32,683 bases of DNA from PLA2 sp036273915 (GCA_036273915.1 DASUGR010000267.1:1-32683), one strand, 5' to 3'; positions 22,876-29,975 are shown, counted from the first letter of the stretch. Notes: generated by a model not told the origin, from the letters alone. Numbers and translations are program-made.

Positions 22876-24315
22876 GTGGGGCCCGACGAAACCCGCGTCC
22901 AGACGCTCGTCCAGCACGCTTCCCGCGGCGTGCCGCTCGGGAACCTCTCGCTCGCGGGCCTCGCGTTCCCGGCGGAGCTCCCGTCGGGGAAACCGCTCGA
23001 TTTCTCGGGCGGCGACCTCCGCGGCGCCACGTTCGCGCACCTCGACTTCTCCGGGGCGCGGTTCGACGGCGCGGATCTCTCGGGGGCGTCGTTCCGGAAC
23101 GTCACCCTCGCGGGCGCGCGGTTCGACGGCTGCTCGGCGCGCGGCGCGGTCTTCGGCGACGCCAACCTCGCGTACGCGAGCTTCGCGGGAGCCGACCTCC
23201 GCGGCGCGGTCATCTTCAACGCCAACATGGCGGACATCTCGCTCAAGGGGGCGGCGCTCGAGGGCGCGGAGGTGAACGCGATCCGGCTGTCGCTCAACGG
23301 CGGCACCCACGTCCTCGGCCTCAAGGAGGCGTTGCGCGCGCTGGCCGGGGAGTCCTCGTATCCCTACATCGCGGGGGTGTCGGGGGACGCGTTCTGGCTC
23401 TCCTACATCGTGAAGACGCGCGACCTCAACTGGGGCGGCTTCGCGCGCGACGCGCTGCGGCGGGGCCTCGAGAACTTCGGGTTCCTCTGCGAGCTCGTCG
23501 ACGAGGTCGAGCTCGACGCGGCGTGGGAGGCGCTGCGCGCCGCGCTCGCGCAGGGAAAAACGGTCATCACGCCGCTCCACGTGTCGCCGGCGACCGTGCT
23601 GGGCACCGGGTTCGGCGGCGCGGAGTGGGTCTTCGTCACCGGGATCGACAGGGGCGACGTGCTCGTCAACTGCGTGCTCGGCGACGGGATGCGCTTCTCC
23701 CCCGAGCGCTTCAAGGCGTGCTGGTGCCAGCACCACCCGCAGGAGGAGATGGCGGACGACCTCCCGGTGATCTACGCGATGTGTGTGGTCGGGCCGCGCC
23801 ACGGCATCCCCGCGCGCGTCGAGGTCGCGCGGCGCGGCCTCGCGGGCGCGATCGAGGTGATGTCGCTGTCGTCCACCGACCGGGTGGCCTTCGGCTTCGA
23901 CGCCTACCGGCACCTCGTCGACGACCTGCAGTCGGGGCATTCCCCGCGAGGCATCCCGCCGGACGAGCAGCGCCGCTTCCTGCCGTGGCTCGGCCTCGGC
24001 GTGCTGCACCACCACGGCTCCCGCTGGGCGGTGCGGGACTTCCTCGCCGAGCTGCTGGACCGCGGCGACTACCAGGAGGGGGCGCGGGACGCGCTCGCGG
24101 AGGCGCACGACCTCTACGGCGAGGTGTGCGCGGCGCTGCAGCGGTTCCTCGAGCTGATGCCGTGGGGGTTCGACCTCGCGGACGACACGGAGCGCGCGGA
24201 GGCGATCTCGGCGTACGAGCAGCATCGCCGCGAGGGGACCGGGCTGCTCGAGACCGCCGCGGCGCGGGAGCGCGACGCGCTCGTCCGCTTCCGCGCGGTG
24301 GCGGCCCCAGGCTAG
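22876..24315 (+). CDS. Pentapeptide-repeat protein with a BtrH/C39-like domain
   Basis: A 479-residue protein without a signal peptide. Residues about 42-135 are pentapeptide repeats of the A(D/N/R)LxG type (for example DLRGATFAHLDFSGARFDGA, then LSGASFRNVTLAGARFDGC), enough for about four turns of a right-handed beta-helix. From about 140 (NGGTHVLGLKEALRALAGES) to 300 the pattern resembles the BtrH N-terminal/C39-like cysteine-peptidase fold: YPYIAGVSGDAFWLSY, GFARDALRRGLENFGF, AAWEALRAALAQGKTVI, and a strand-rich part with HV and GDVLVNC. The C-terminal 120 residues are helical. I cannot point to a sure catalytic Cys. GTG at 22876 fits the promoter just upstream. Confidence 0.75.
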   Translation: MGPDETRVQTLVQHASRGVPLGNLSLAGLAFPAELPSGKPLDFSGGDLRGATFAHLDFSGARFDGADLSGASFRNVTLAGARFDGCSARGAVFGDANLAYASFAGADLRGAVIFNANMADISLKGAALEGAEVNAIRLSLNGGTHVLGLKEALRALAGESSYPYIAGVSGDAFWLSYIVKTRDLNWGGFARDALRRGLENFGFLCELVDEVELDAAWEALRAALAQGKTVITPLHVSPATVLGTGFGGAEWVFVTGIDRGDVLVNCVLGDGMRFSPERFKACWCQHHPQEEMADDLPVIYAMCVVGPRHGIPARVEVARRGLAGAIEVMSLSSTDRVAFGFDAYRHLVDDLQSGHSPRGIPPDEQRRFLPWLGLGVLHHHGSRWAVRDFLAELLDRGDYQEGARDALAEAHDLYGEVCAALQRFLELMPWGFDLADDTERAEAISAYEQHRREGTGLLETAAARERDALVRFRAVAAPG

Positions 24316-24434
24316 TGGCGAGGGGATGCAGGGGGGCCCGGGGGGCAGCTCTCTCGCCCGTTCCCTAGCCCAGGGCTAGGGTCTCCGCCGGGTCCCTTCC
24401 CGCGGCTCCCCGCTTCTGCGGTCTTCCCGGCCGT
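24316..24434. other. Intergenic region with palindrome and promoter
   Basis: The 119-bp gap holds a G-run motif (24329-24347, AGGGGGGCCCGGGGGGCAG with a leading base) and a 19-bp perfect palindrome at 24363-24381 overlapping a TAGGGT hexamer. No gene is seen in it. Confidence 0.5.
24363..24381. promoter_or_regulatory. 19-bp perfect palindrome, possible operator
   Basis: CCCTAGCCCAGGGCTAGGG has 9-bp arms around a central A. It overlaps a TAGGGT hexamer (24377-24382) that could be the -10 box of the gene starting at 24435. A dimeric regulator bound here would block that promoter. No regulator gene is adjacent. Confidence 0.45.
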
Positions 24435-25793
24435 ATGCCGATAGGCAAGGAGGTGCGGCGGCTGGGCCTCCTCCTTCTCCTCGCGTCCCTCGCGGTCGCC
24501 GGCGATGCGGTCCACCTCGCCAACGGCCGCGTGCTCCGCGGCACGGTCCTCGAGGAGAACGACGACGAGGTCGTGATCGACATGGGCGCGGGCAAGCTCA
24601 GGATCCCGCGCGCGCAGGTGAAGCTCGTCGAGCGCGGCGCCGCCCCCGAAGCCCCCCAGCACACCCTCACGAAGAGGGACGAGTGGTTCCTCGTGCTCCA
24701 CCGCGGCAAGGTGATCGGCTGGCAGCACGTGGTCGAGACCCTGCGCGGCGCGCGGCGCCAGGTGCAGGAGGAGACCGTCTTCTTCAAGCCCGGCGGCGGC
24801 GACGACGTGAGCACGCGGCGCGTGGAGACCGAGGACGCGGGCGGGCCCGCGGAGTTCCTGCTCTTCGAGGCGTATTCCGGCGACGCGGAGGTCACGAGCG
24901 GGGCCGTGCGCGGCGGCAAGGCGTACGTGCGCGTGAGCCGCGGCGGGACCGTCGACAACCTCGTCGTGGACCTCCCCGAGGGATGCGCGCTCGCGCTGCC
25001 CGCGTGGGGCCGCTTCCTCGAGGAGGCGAAGCCGAGCGAGCGGCGCGCGATGAAGGTCTTCGACGTGCGGCAGCTGAAGGTCGTCGACCTCGTGCTCCTG
25101 CGCGACGAGGACGACGCGGCGGCGTCGGACAGGAAGCCGTGCCGCGCGGTGACGCTCGCGAGCGCCGTGCGGAACGAGCGCGCGCTCTACCGGCCGGGCG
25201 AGGGGGCGCTCGAGGTGGAGCTGAACGGGCCGACGCTTCTCGCGACGCGCGTGACGAAGGAGCGCGTGGACCTCGCGCGGAAGGCGAACGCCGCGCCGAA
25301 GCCGCTCTCGCTCGACGAGGCGCAGAGCTACCCGTTCGTCGAGCGGCCGAAGTCGCTCGAGACGCACCACGCGCGGGCGGGGCTGTCGTTCAAGGCGCCG
25401 GACGCGGCGTGGACGGCGGAGCCGCTCGACGCGGAGACGGGGCGCGTGCTCTGCTTCGAGAAGGTGGCGCTCTTCGCGTCGGTGGACGTGTTCAGCTCCG
25501 CGGGCGCGGTGGACGCCGACGAGGCGCTCGCGCGCGGCGAGGCGCGGCTGAAGCTCGACGCGAGGGAGGTGAAGGGGCTCGGGGAGGCGGAGGCGCTGGA
25601 CGTCGGTGGCCTGCCGGCGCGCGCGCGCGTCTTCGAGGCCCGTCACCGCGGCGAGGACCTCCGCGTGCTGCTCGTGGCCGTGGCGGCGAAGGACCGCTAC
25701 GTGCTGCTCGTGGGCGCGGCGCCGGCCCGCTGGTGGCGCTGGGCGGAAAGAGACATCCGCGCGCTCGCCGCCACCCTCTCGATCGTCCCCTAG
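24435..25793 (+). CDS. Secreted protein with N-terminal SH3/Sm-like domain, function unknown
   Basis: The 452-residue protein has a signal peptide (MPIGKEVRRLGLLLLLASLAVAG). Residues about 25-68 form a small beta-barrel-like segment (VHLANGRVLRGTVLEENDDE, VVIDMGAGKLRIPRAQV), a pattern common in planctomycete secreted proteins. The middle is beta-rich (DEWFLVLHRGKVIGWQHVVE, FLLFEAYSGDAEV). The last 120 residues (GLSFKAPDAAWTAEP, LFASVDVFSSAG, RVLLVAVAAKDRYVLLVGA, AERDIRALAATLSIV) resemble PsbP/DUF1795-like domains; this is a weak visual match. The ATG at 24435 follows a TAGGGT hexamer by about 50 nt. The AAGGAGGTG inside codons 5-7 is chance or an internal site. Confidence 0.7.
   Translation: MPIGKEVRRLGLLLLLASLAVAGDAVHLANGRVLRGTVLEENDDEVVIDMGAGKLRIPRAQVKLVERGAAPEAPQHTLTKRDEWFLVLHRGKVIGWQHVVETLRGARRQVQEETVFFKPGGGDDVSTRRVETEDAGGPAEFLLFEAYSGDAEVTSGAVRGGKAYVRVSRGGTVDNLVVDLPEGCALALPAWGRFLEEAKPSERRAMKVFDVRQLKVVDLVLLRDEDDAAASDRKPCRAVTLASAVRNERALYRPGEGALEVELNGPTLLATRVTKERVDLARKANAAPKPLSLDEAQSYPFVERPKSLETHHARAGLSFKAPDAAWTAEPLDAETGRVLCFEKVALFASVDVFSSAGAVDADEALARGEARLKLDAREVKGLGEAEALDVGGLPARARVFEARHRGEDLRVLLVAVAAKDRYVLLVGAAPARWWRWAERDIRALAATLSIVP
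24641..24658 (-). repeat. G-run repeat, CTTC variant
   Basis: On the minus strand this reads TGGGGGGCTTCGGGGGCG. A very similar copy is at 28940-28957, also opposite to the coding strand. Confidence 0.45.
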
Positions 25794-26069
25794 AGAGGCG
25801 TATCCCATAGGCCATCGGCTGGTCGCAAACCGCTGCATGCCATGGAGTTGCGCGGTCCGGGTGCGGCATTGGGGTCCGCAGATTCGGTCACGGGCCGACA
25901 AGGACACCCCCGGCCATTCACGCGATCGCCGCCTTCGATCGCCGCCTTCGCCCAGGGTCGCGTCGAAGGCGGGCAGCCGCTCGAAGTTCGCGCGCGGATG
26001 TGTCGGCGACCGGTACCACCGCGGCGCGTTCCCCTTCCCCGCGCCCCATCCCCTCCACGCGCGAGACGG
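25794..26069. other. Region between convergent genes with tandem repeat and hairpin
   Basis: The 276 bp hold no convincing gene. A 13-base unit (CGATCGCCGCCTT) occurs twice in tandem at 25923-25948. Its second copy is part of a hairpin with arms CCGCCTTCG (25942-25950) and CGAAGGCGG (25964-25972). There is no T-tract, so if it stops transcription it is not a classical intrinsic terminator. Confidence 0.55.
25923..25972. repeat. 13-base tandem repeat running into a 9-bp hairpin
   Basis: Two copies of CGATCGCCGCCTT, then an inverted repeat of 9-bp arms with a 13-nt loop. It lies between the stops of two convergent genes. Confidence 0.6.
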
Positions 26070-27233
26070 CTACCGGAACCGGCGGCGGCGCTTGCTGATC
26101 GGCGCCTCGGGCTTCTTCCCCACGGGCTTCGGCGCCGGCGCCGTGCGGCCGCTCGGCGTGCGCGTCTCCGCCCGCGCCGTCTCCCTCGCCGGCCGCGCGA
26201 ACGGGATCGCCTCGTAGCCCGTCGACTTCAGGTACGCGTCGAGGTCCGTGACGACGTCCACCATCCGCTGGTAGCGGATCTCCTTCTCCTTCGCCATCAT
26301 CTTCTGGATCGCGTAGTGCACGTGCGGGGAGATGTTCAACGACTTCAGCTTGTCCGACTTGAGCGACTGCATGATCTGCTTGCTCATCACCTCGAAGTCG
26401 TCGTCGCCCGAGAAGGGCACCTCGCCGACCACCATGTGGTAGAGCGTCACGCCGAGCGAGTAGATGTCGCTTCGCTCGTCCACGTCCGTGCCCTTCGCCT
26501 GCTCGGGCGAGATGTAGCCGACCGTCCCCACCGTCGTCCCCTCCGCCTCCTCGCGCGCCTGGCCGACGAGCAGGCAGAGGCCCAGGTCGATGAGCTTCGC
26601 GTTCCACGCCGTGTCGATGAGCACGTTGCCGGGCTTGATGTCCCGGTGGATGATCCCGTTCTCGTGGAGGTACTGGAGCGCGCTCGCGATCTGCCGCGTG
26701 ATGTGCAGCGCGTTCGCGCCGTCGAGCCGGCCCCGCCGGTCGATCTCCTCGAGCACCGTCCCGCCGTCCACCCACTCCATCGCGACGTACCGGAAGCCGT
26801 TCACCTTCCGGACCTCGTAGCCCTTCACGATGCTCCTGTGCCCGAGCTTGCAGAGGAGCTGCGCCTCGCGGAGGAAGCGCTTCAGCGCCTTCACCATCAG
26901 CTCCTGCTCCGGGTGGAGCACCTTCACCGCGACGTCCCTCCCGGTGGGCTTGTGCACGCCGCGGTAGACGCGCGCGGAGGCGCCGTCCCCGACGAACTCC
27001 AGAAGGTCGTAGTCAGGCAGCGGCTGGAGGCGCTCGAGCGGCTCGTCGGTGAACGTCGGCGCCGCGTCCACGGGGATCAATCCCCTCTCCACGAGCAACT
27101 CGACGAGCGAGGCCACCTTCCCCTGCGTCAGCAGCTTGCCCTGCTGGGCGAGCACCGTCTGGATCTCCTCCTGGTTGAGGATGCCGCTCCGGAAGAAAAG
27201 GGAGGCGAGCTCGATGTCCCTCTTGGTGGCCAT
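26070..27233 (-). CDS. Hanks-type Ser/Thr protein kinase, cytoplasmic
   Basis: A 387-residue kinase. The domain spans about 74-335: glycine loop VGDGASARVYRG (81-92), VAVK with Lys104, helix C Glu123, HRDIKPGNVL (catalytic Asp198, Lys200, Asn203), DLG in place of DFG (216-218), and GTVGYISPEQ (236-245), then SDIYSLGVTLYHMVVGEVPF. The first 55 residues are a separate helical domain (IELASLFFRSGILNQEEIQTVLAQ, KVASLVELLVERGLI). The tail is Ala/Pro-rich and ends in KRRRRFR. No membrane segment is present, unlike many PknB kinases. The frame opens at ATG 27233, and TAGGAT lies 18 nt upstream, giving a leader of about 11 nt. The target is unknown. Confidence 0.92.
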   Translation of the reverse strand: MATKRDIELASLFFRSGILNQEEIQTVLAQQGKLLTQGKVASLVELLVERGLIPVDAAPTFTDEPLERLQPLPDYDLLEFVGDGASARVYRGVHKPTGRDVAVKVLHPEQELMVKALKRFLREAQLLCKLGHRSIVKGYEVRKVNGFRYVAMEWVDGGTVLEEIDRRGRLDGANALHITRQIASALQYLHENGIIHRDIKPGNVLIDTAWNAKLIDLGLCLLVGQAREEAEGTTVGTVGYISPEQAKGTDVDERSDIYSLGVTLYHMVVGEVPFSGDDDFEVMSKQIMQSLKSDKLKSLNISPHVHYAIQKMMAKEKEIRYQRMVDVVTDLDAYLKSTGYEAIPFARPARETARAETRTPSGRTAPAPKPVGKKPEAPISKRRRRFR

Positions 27234-27251
27234 GCGGACTTGTGTGGCGGC

Positions 27252-27257
27252 ATCCTA
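27252..27257 (-). promoter_or_regulatory. -10 hexamer TAGGAT of the kinase gene
   Basis: TAGGAT ends 18 nt before the kinase ATG. The leader would be about 11 nt and lacks a Shine-Dalgarno match. Confidence 0.35.
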
Positions 27258-27277
27258 ACAGGTTGGTGGGGCGGAAG

Positions 27278-27361
27278 TTACGCCGGAGTGGCAAAAAAGG
27301 CCTGCAGGGTCCCCCGGTGGGCGGAGAATAGACAGGTAGGCCAGATGCTCGTAGCCCACAT
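27278..27361 (-). CDS. Possible 27-residue small protein
   Basis: ATG at 27361 follows the purine run GAAGGAAGGAAG, which offers a ribosome site, and the frame ends with TAA at 27280-27278. The product (MWATSIWPTCLFSAHRGTLQ plus 7 residues) has two Trp and a hydrophobic end (AFFATPA). It lies 44 nt before the kinase on the same strand. Codon use is less GC-rich than its neighbours. A frame this short can easily be chance. Confidence 0.2.
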   Translation of the reverse strand: MWATSIWPTCLFSAHRGTLQAFFATPA

Positions 27362-27419
27362 CTTCCTTCCTTCAAAAATGCCCTAGATCGAACACGCGGG
27401 TGTCTGGCTGTTTCCCTCC

Positions 27420-27452
27420 GCGGGCGACCGCCCGGTCGCCCGCGCTTCTTTT
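27420..27452 (+). terminator. Intrinsic terminator-like hairpin with T-tract
   Basis: Arms GCGGGCGACC (27420-27429) and GGTCGCCCGC (27434-27443) form a perfect 10-bp stem with a GCCC loop, followed by GCTTCTTTT. It is the clearest Rho-independent terminator in the window. It works on the plus strand, yet no plus-strand gene lies directly upstream. Confidence 0.7.
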
Positions 27453-27488
27453 GCCTCGCGGCGCGTAAGACCGCGCGGAGCCTAGGCT

Positions 27489-27494
27489 TACAAT
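27489..27494 (+). promoter_or_regulatory. -10 hexamer TACAAT of the TPR gene
   Basis: TACAAT, five of six to consensus, ends 9 nt before the ATG at 27504. The predicted mRNA is leaderless or nearly so. The terminator just upstream would insulate it. Confidence 0.55.
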
Positions 27495-27503
27495 CCGGTC
27501 CCC

Positions 27504-29060
27504 ATGTGGCGACGCGTCGTCTTCGTGTGCCTCGTCGTGACCGCGGCGCGCGCGCAGGAGTACGAGCGCCTGCTCGACGACGCGCGGAGGGAGCTCGCGG
27601 ACGAGTCCGTGCCGATGGGAGTGCGGCTCGACGCGCACTACCGGAAGCTCGGGGACGCCGCGCTCGCCCACCCCGACCGGTGGGAGGCCCTCTTCGAGCG
27701 AGGCGAGAACCGCTGCCGGCGCGCCTTCTACTACCGTGCCGAGACCGAGATGTACCTCGCGCGCGAACGGGCGAGCGGCATGGGCGACGCGGCGCTGCGG
27801 CAGGAGCAGGTGGACGCGGCGGCCCAGGTCGAGCGCTGGGTCCTCGACGCGCACCACGACTTCTCCCTCGCCGAGGCCGCGATGGTGCGGCGGGGCGAGG
27901 TGGACTCGAACCGGCTCCTCTTCGCCAACGCCGCGATGAAGTTCGCCGGGCGCGAGTACGAGCAGGCCCGCGGCGGCGCGACGGGCGCGATCGCCGACTT
28001 CAGGGAGCTCGTGCGGAGGAACTTCCTGCCCGCGACGTGCGCCGACCACCTGGCACTCTGCTACCTCGACGTCGGCCACGCGTACTCCCTCGCGGAGAAG
28101 TTCGAGGCCGCGCAGCAGGCCTGGGACCAGGGGCTCCGCTGGACGCAGCAGGCGTACCTCCGACAGCTCCTGCTCACGAACAAGGCGGGCGCCTACGAGA
28201 TGGACCACCAGTACGAGCGCGCGGCCGAGGTCCTCTCGGAGCAGATCGCCGGCGACCCGACGAACCCGGCGCACCACAAGAACTTGGGCCTCGTGCTCGG
28301 GCTCCAGAACCGCCTGAAGGAGGCGCTCTACCACTACCGGCGGGCGCGCGAGCTCTGCGGCGGTTCCGCCGACCCGCGGGCGCTCTTCAACGGCAACGCG
28401 TGGCTGCGGGCGGCGGTCATCCACGGCACGCTCCTCGAGCACGAAGGCGACATCCGTCTCGCGTGGCGGCTGTTCCTCGAGTACCGCCGGATCTTCGGCG
28501 ACGACTACAACTTCAGCCTCTGGTTCGGCGACTTCGCCGTCGCGCTCGGGCAATACGACCTCGCCTGGCGCTACCTCCAGCACGCGCGCGACCTGCAGCC
28601 GCGCTGCCCGGCGCCGTACCAGAAGCTCGTCCAGACCGCCCCGCGCACCACGGGCACGCGGGAGGAGGTCGAGGCGCGCACGAAGGAGGCGGCGCGGTCG
28701 CTCGGGGACGCGAAAGCGCAGCACAAGGCCGAGGACGAGAACCCGACGGTGCTGAAGATCTGCGGAGGCGTCGCGGACCTCGGCGATCTCGGCGTCGGCG
28801 CCGAGCGCGCCGCGCTCCTCGAGCCCGATCCGCTCGAGGGCCTCGGCCCCGACCATCCGCCCGCGTGGGTCGAGGAGGCCGCGCGGGCGCGCGATCCGTT
28901 CGTGCCGTTCGAGCCGGCGGATGCGCCGCCGCCGCCGCCGCCCCCGAAGCCCCCCCCGGTCGCCGGACGCCCCTGGGCGCTCGTCGGGCCCGCCGCGGGC
29001 GCGCTCCTGCTCGCCGGCGTCGTCGCGCTCTTCCTCGTCTTCGGGAAGAGGAAGTCGTGA
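27504..29060 (+). CDS. TPR protein with signal peptide and C-terminal membrane anchor
   Basis: The 518-residue protein starts with a signal peptide (MWRRVVFVCLVVTAARA). Helical repeats follow, and TPR units are clear at about 185-340: YLDVGHAYSLAEKFEAAQQA, NKAGAYEMDHQYERAAEVLS, KNLGLVLGLQNRLKEALYHY and FAVALGQYDLAWRYLQHARD. A Pro-rich linker (about 470-485, seven consecutive Pro) precedes a membrane helix (PWALVGPAAGALLLAGVVAL) and a basic end (FGKRKS). The topology puts the TPR part outside the cytoplasm and the tail inside. TPR domains bind proteins; the partner is unknown. The first CxxC-cluster gene overlaps its stop (GTGA), so the two are translationally coupled. Confidence 0.82.
   Translation: MWRRVVFVCLVVTAARAQEYERLLDDARRELADESVPMGVRLDAHYRKLGDAALAHPDRWEALFERGENRCRRAFYYRAETEMYLARERASGMGDAALRQEQVDAAAQVERWVLDAHHDFSLAEAAMVRRGEVDSNRLLFANAAMKFAGREYEQARGGATGAIADFRELVRRNFLPATCADHLALCYLDVGHAYSLAEKFEAAQQAWDQGLRWTQQAYLRQLLLTNKAGAYEMDHQYERAAEVLSEQIAGDPTNPAHHKNLGLVLGLQNRLKEALYHYRRARELCGGSADPRALFNGNAWLRAAVIHGTLLEHEGDIRLAWRLFLEYRRIFGDDYNFSLWFGDFAVALGQYDLAWRYLQHARDLQPRCPAPYQKLVQTAPRTTGTREEVEARTKEAARSLGDAKAQHKAEDENPTVLKICGGVADLGDLGVGAERAALLEPDPLEGLGPDHPPAWVEEAARARDPFVPFEPADAPPPPPPPKPPPVAGRPWALVGPAAGALLLAGVVALFLVFGKRKS
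28940..28957 (-). repeat. G-run repeat, CTTC variant, in the Pro-rich linker
   Basis: On the minus strand this reads GGGGGGGCTTCGGGGGC with one flanking base. It is close to 24641-24658. On the coding strand it gives the PPPKPPP stretch before the membrane anchor. Confidence 0.45.
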
Positions 29061-29494
29061 GCTGGTACGAGAACGGTCTCCGCTTCCGCTGCACGCAGTG
29101 CTCGCGCTGCTGCACGGGACCGCAGGGCTACGTCTGGCTCTCGCCCCCGGACCAGGAGTCGATCGCGCGCCACCTGGGGCTCTCGGTCGAGGCCTTCCTC
29201 AAGCGTTACGTGCGCCTCGTCGGGAGGCTCCTCTGTCTCGTCGACAAGCCCAACGGCGACTGCATCTTCCTGACCGAGGACAAGCGGTGCGCGATCCACG
29301 CGGTGAAGCCGCGCCAGTGCCTCACGTTCCCGTTCTGGCCGCGCCTCGTCGAGAGCCCGGCGACCTGGCAGGAGGTCCAGGAGAGCTGTCCCGGCGTCGG
29401 GACCGGGCCCCTGTACACGAAGGAGGAGGTCGACCGCGCGCTCGACCGCGACACGCCGCGGGAGGAATTGTGGAAGCTCCTGTCGAAGCCGTAG
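29057..29494 (+). CDS. YkgJ-type CxxC-cluster protein 1
   Basis: The 145-residue protein has the YkgJ/CxxCxxCC layout: an N-terminal cluster FRCTQCSRCCTG (10-21), a middle DCIFL, and RCAIHAVKPRQCLTFPFWP, with a later SCPGVG. These cysteines are thought to bind zinc or an iron-sulfur cluster; the biochemical role of most family members is not known. The start is GTG at 29057, overlapping the TPR stop by 4 bp. The second cluster gene begins within its last 25 bp. Two such genes in tandem behind a membrane-anchored TPR protein suggest a shared process (inference). Confidence 0.85.
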   Translation: MSWYENGLRFRCTQCSRCCTGPQGYVWLSPPDQESIARHLGLSVEAFLKRYVRLVGRLLCLVDKPNGDCIFLTEDKRCAIHAVKPRQCLTFPFWPRLVESPATWQEVQESCPGVGTGPLYTKEEVDRALDRDTPREELWKLLSKP

Positions 29495-29862
29495 CGGAGC
29501 TGCGCCGGATCTACGCCGAGGCGGACGCGGAGGCTGCGTCGGACCCGCGGCTCCGGTGCGAGCTCTCGGGGCGGTGCTGCCGTTTCCGGGAGGCGGGACA
29601 CGTCCTTTACGTGACGCGGCTCGAATTCGAGGAGATGGTGAGGTCAGGGGGCGCGGGGGCAGGGGAGGAAGGGACGTGCCCGTGGCTCCGGGGGACCCTT
29701 TGCGGCAACCGCGAGGGGCGGGCGCTCGCGTGCCGGACCTATTTCTGCTCGGACGAGGCGGCCGCGGCGGCGCTCACGGAGCGCCTCCACGCCCGGATCC
29801 GGGAGCTCCACGTGCGGTACGGCATCCCCTACGACTACCGCCCCCTCCACGATCATCATTAG
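29470..29862 (+). CDS. CxxC-cluster protein 2
   Basis: The 130-residue protein has a similar cysteine plan: RCELSGRCCRFREAGH (29-44), then TCPWLRGTLCGNREGRALAC with RTYFC just after. It is YkgJ-like but clearly different from its neighbour, with CxxxxxCC in place of CxxCxxCC. A Gly/Ala/Glu linker (GGAGAGEEG) is encoded by a G-run repeat. The start is GTG at 29470, with GGAGGAA 2 nt upstream, inside the end of the previous gene (25-bp overlap). A REP-like palindrome begins 6 bp after the stop. Confidence 0.8.
   Translation: MEAPVEAVAELRRIYAEADAEAASDPRLRCELSGRCCRFREAGHVLYVTRLEFEEMVRSGGAGAGEEGTCPWLRGTLCGNREGRALACRTYFCSDEAAAAALTERLHARIRELHVRYGIPYDYRPLHDHH
29646..29662 (+). repeat. G-run repeat, CGC variant, inside the second CxxC gene
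   Basis: AGGGGGCGCGGGGGCAG encodes the GGAGAG linker. It is almost the same as the copy in the LysRS-HD linker. Confidence 0.5.
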
Positions 29863-29867
29863 TCGTA

Positions 29868-29882
29868 CGGTGCCGGGCACCG
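29868..29882. repeat. REP-like palindrome CGGTGCCGGGCACCG
   Basis: A perfect 15-base palindrome (7-bp arms, central G) 6 bp after the stop of the second CxxC gene. Palindromes of the form CGGTGCC-N-GGCACCG recur in several bacterial genomes as REP-like elements; I recall this from general knowledge and cannot confirm it here. Only one copy was noticed in the window. It is not followed by a T-tract. Confidence 0.4.
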
Positions 29883-29969
29883 ACGCACTCGTATCTCCCC
29901 CCCTTCTCCCAAGAAAAAGGCCGTTCGCGCGTTCCCGGATACAGGCGAACTTCCGGCGCAGATCCGCGT

Positions 29970-29975
29970 CAGAAT
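29970..29975 (+). promoter_or_regulatory. Candidate -10 hexamer CAGAAT of the VIT/VWA gene
   Basis: CAGAAT ends 7 nt before the ATG at 29983. It differs in one base from the TAGAAT used at 19241 and 32231. It is the reason the second ATG is preferred. Confidence 0.3.

Larger units (their letters stand above)
27234..27503. other. 270-bp divergent intergenic region, less GC-rich
   Basis: It separates the kinase (minus) from the TPR gene (plus) and is visibly less GC-rich than the genes. It holds the kinase -10 (27252-27257), a possible 27-codon minus-strand frame (27278-27361), a T-tailed hairpin reading on the plus strand (27420-27452), and the TACAAT promoter of the TPR gene (27489-27494). 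A plus-strand terminator here implies a short plus-strand transcript or insulation from antisense reads. Confidence 0.55.

Noticed and set aside
24447..24455. AAGGAGGTG inside codons 5-7 of the secreted SH3-like gene
   Set aside because: No start codon lies at proper distance downstream that would keep the signal peptide; probably chance Lys-Glu-Val codons.
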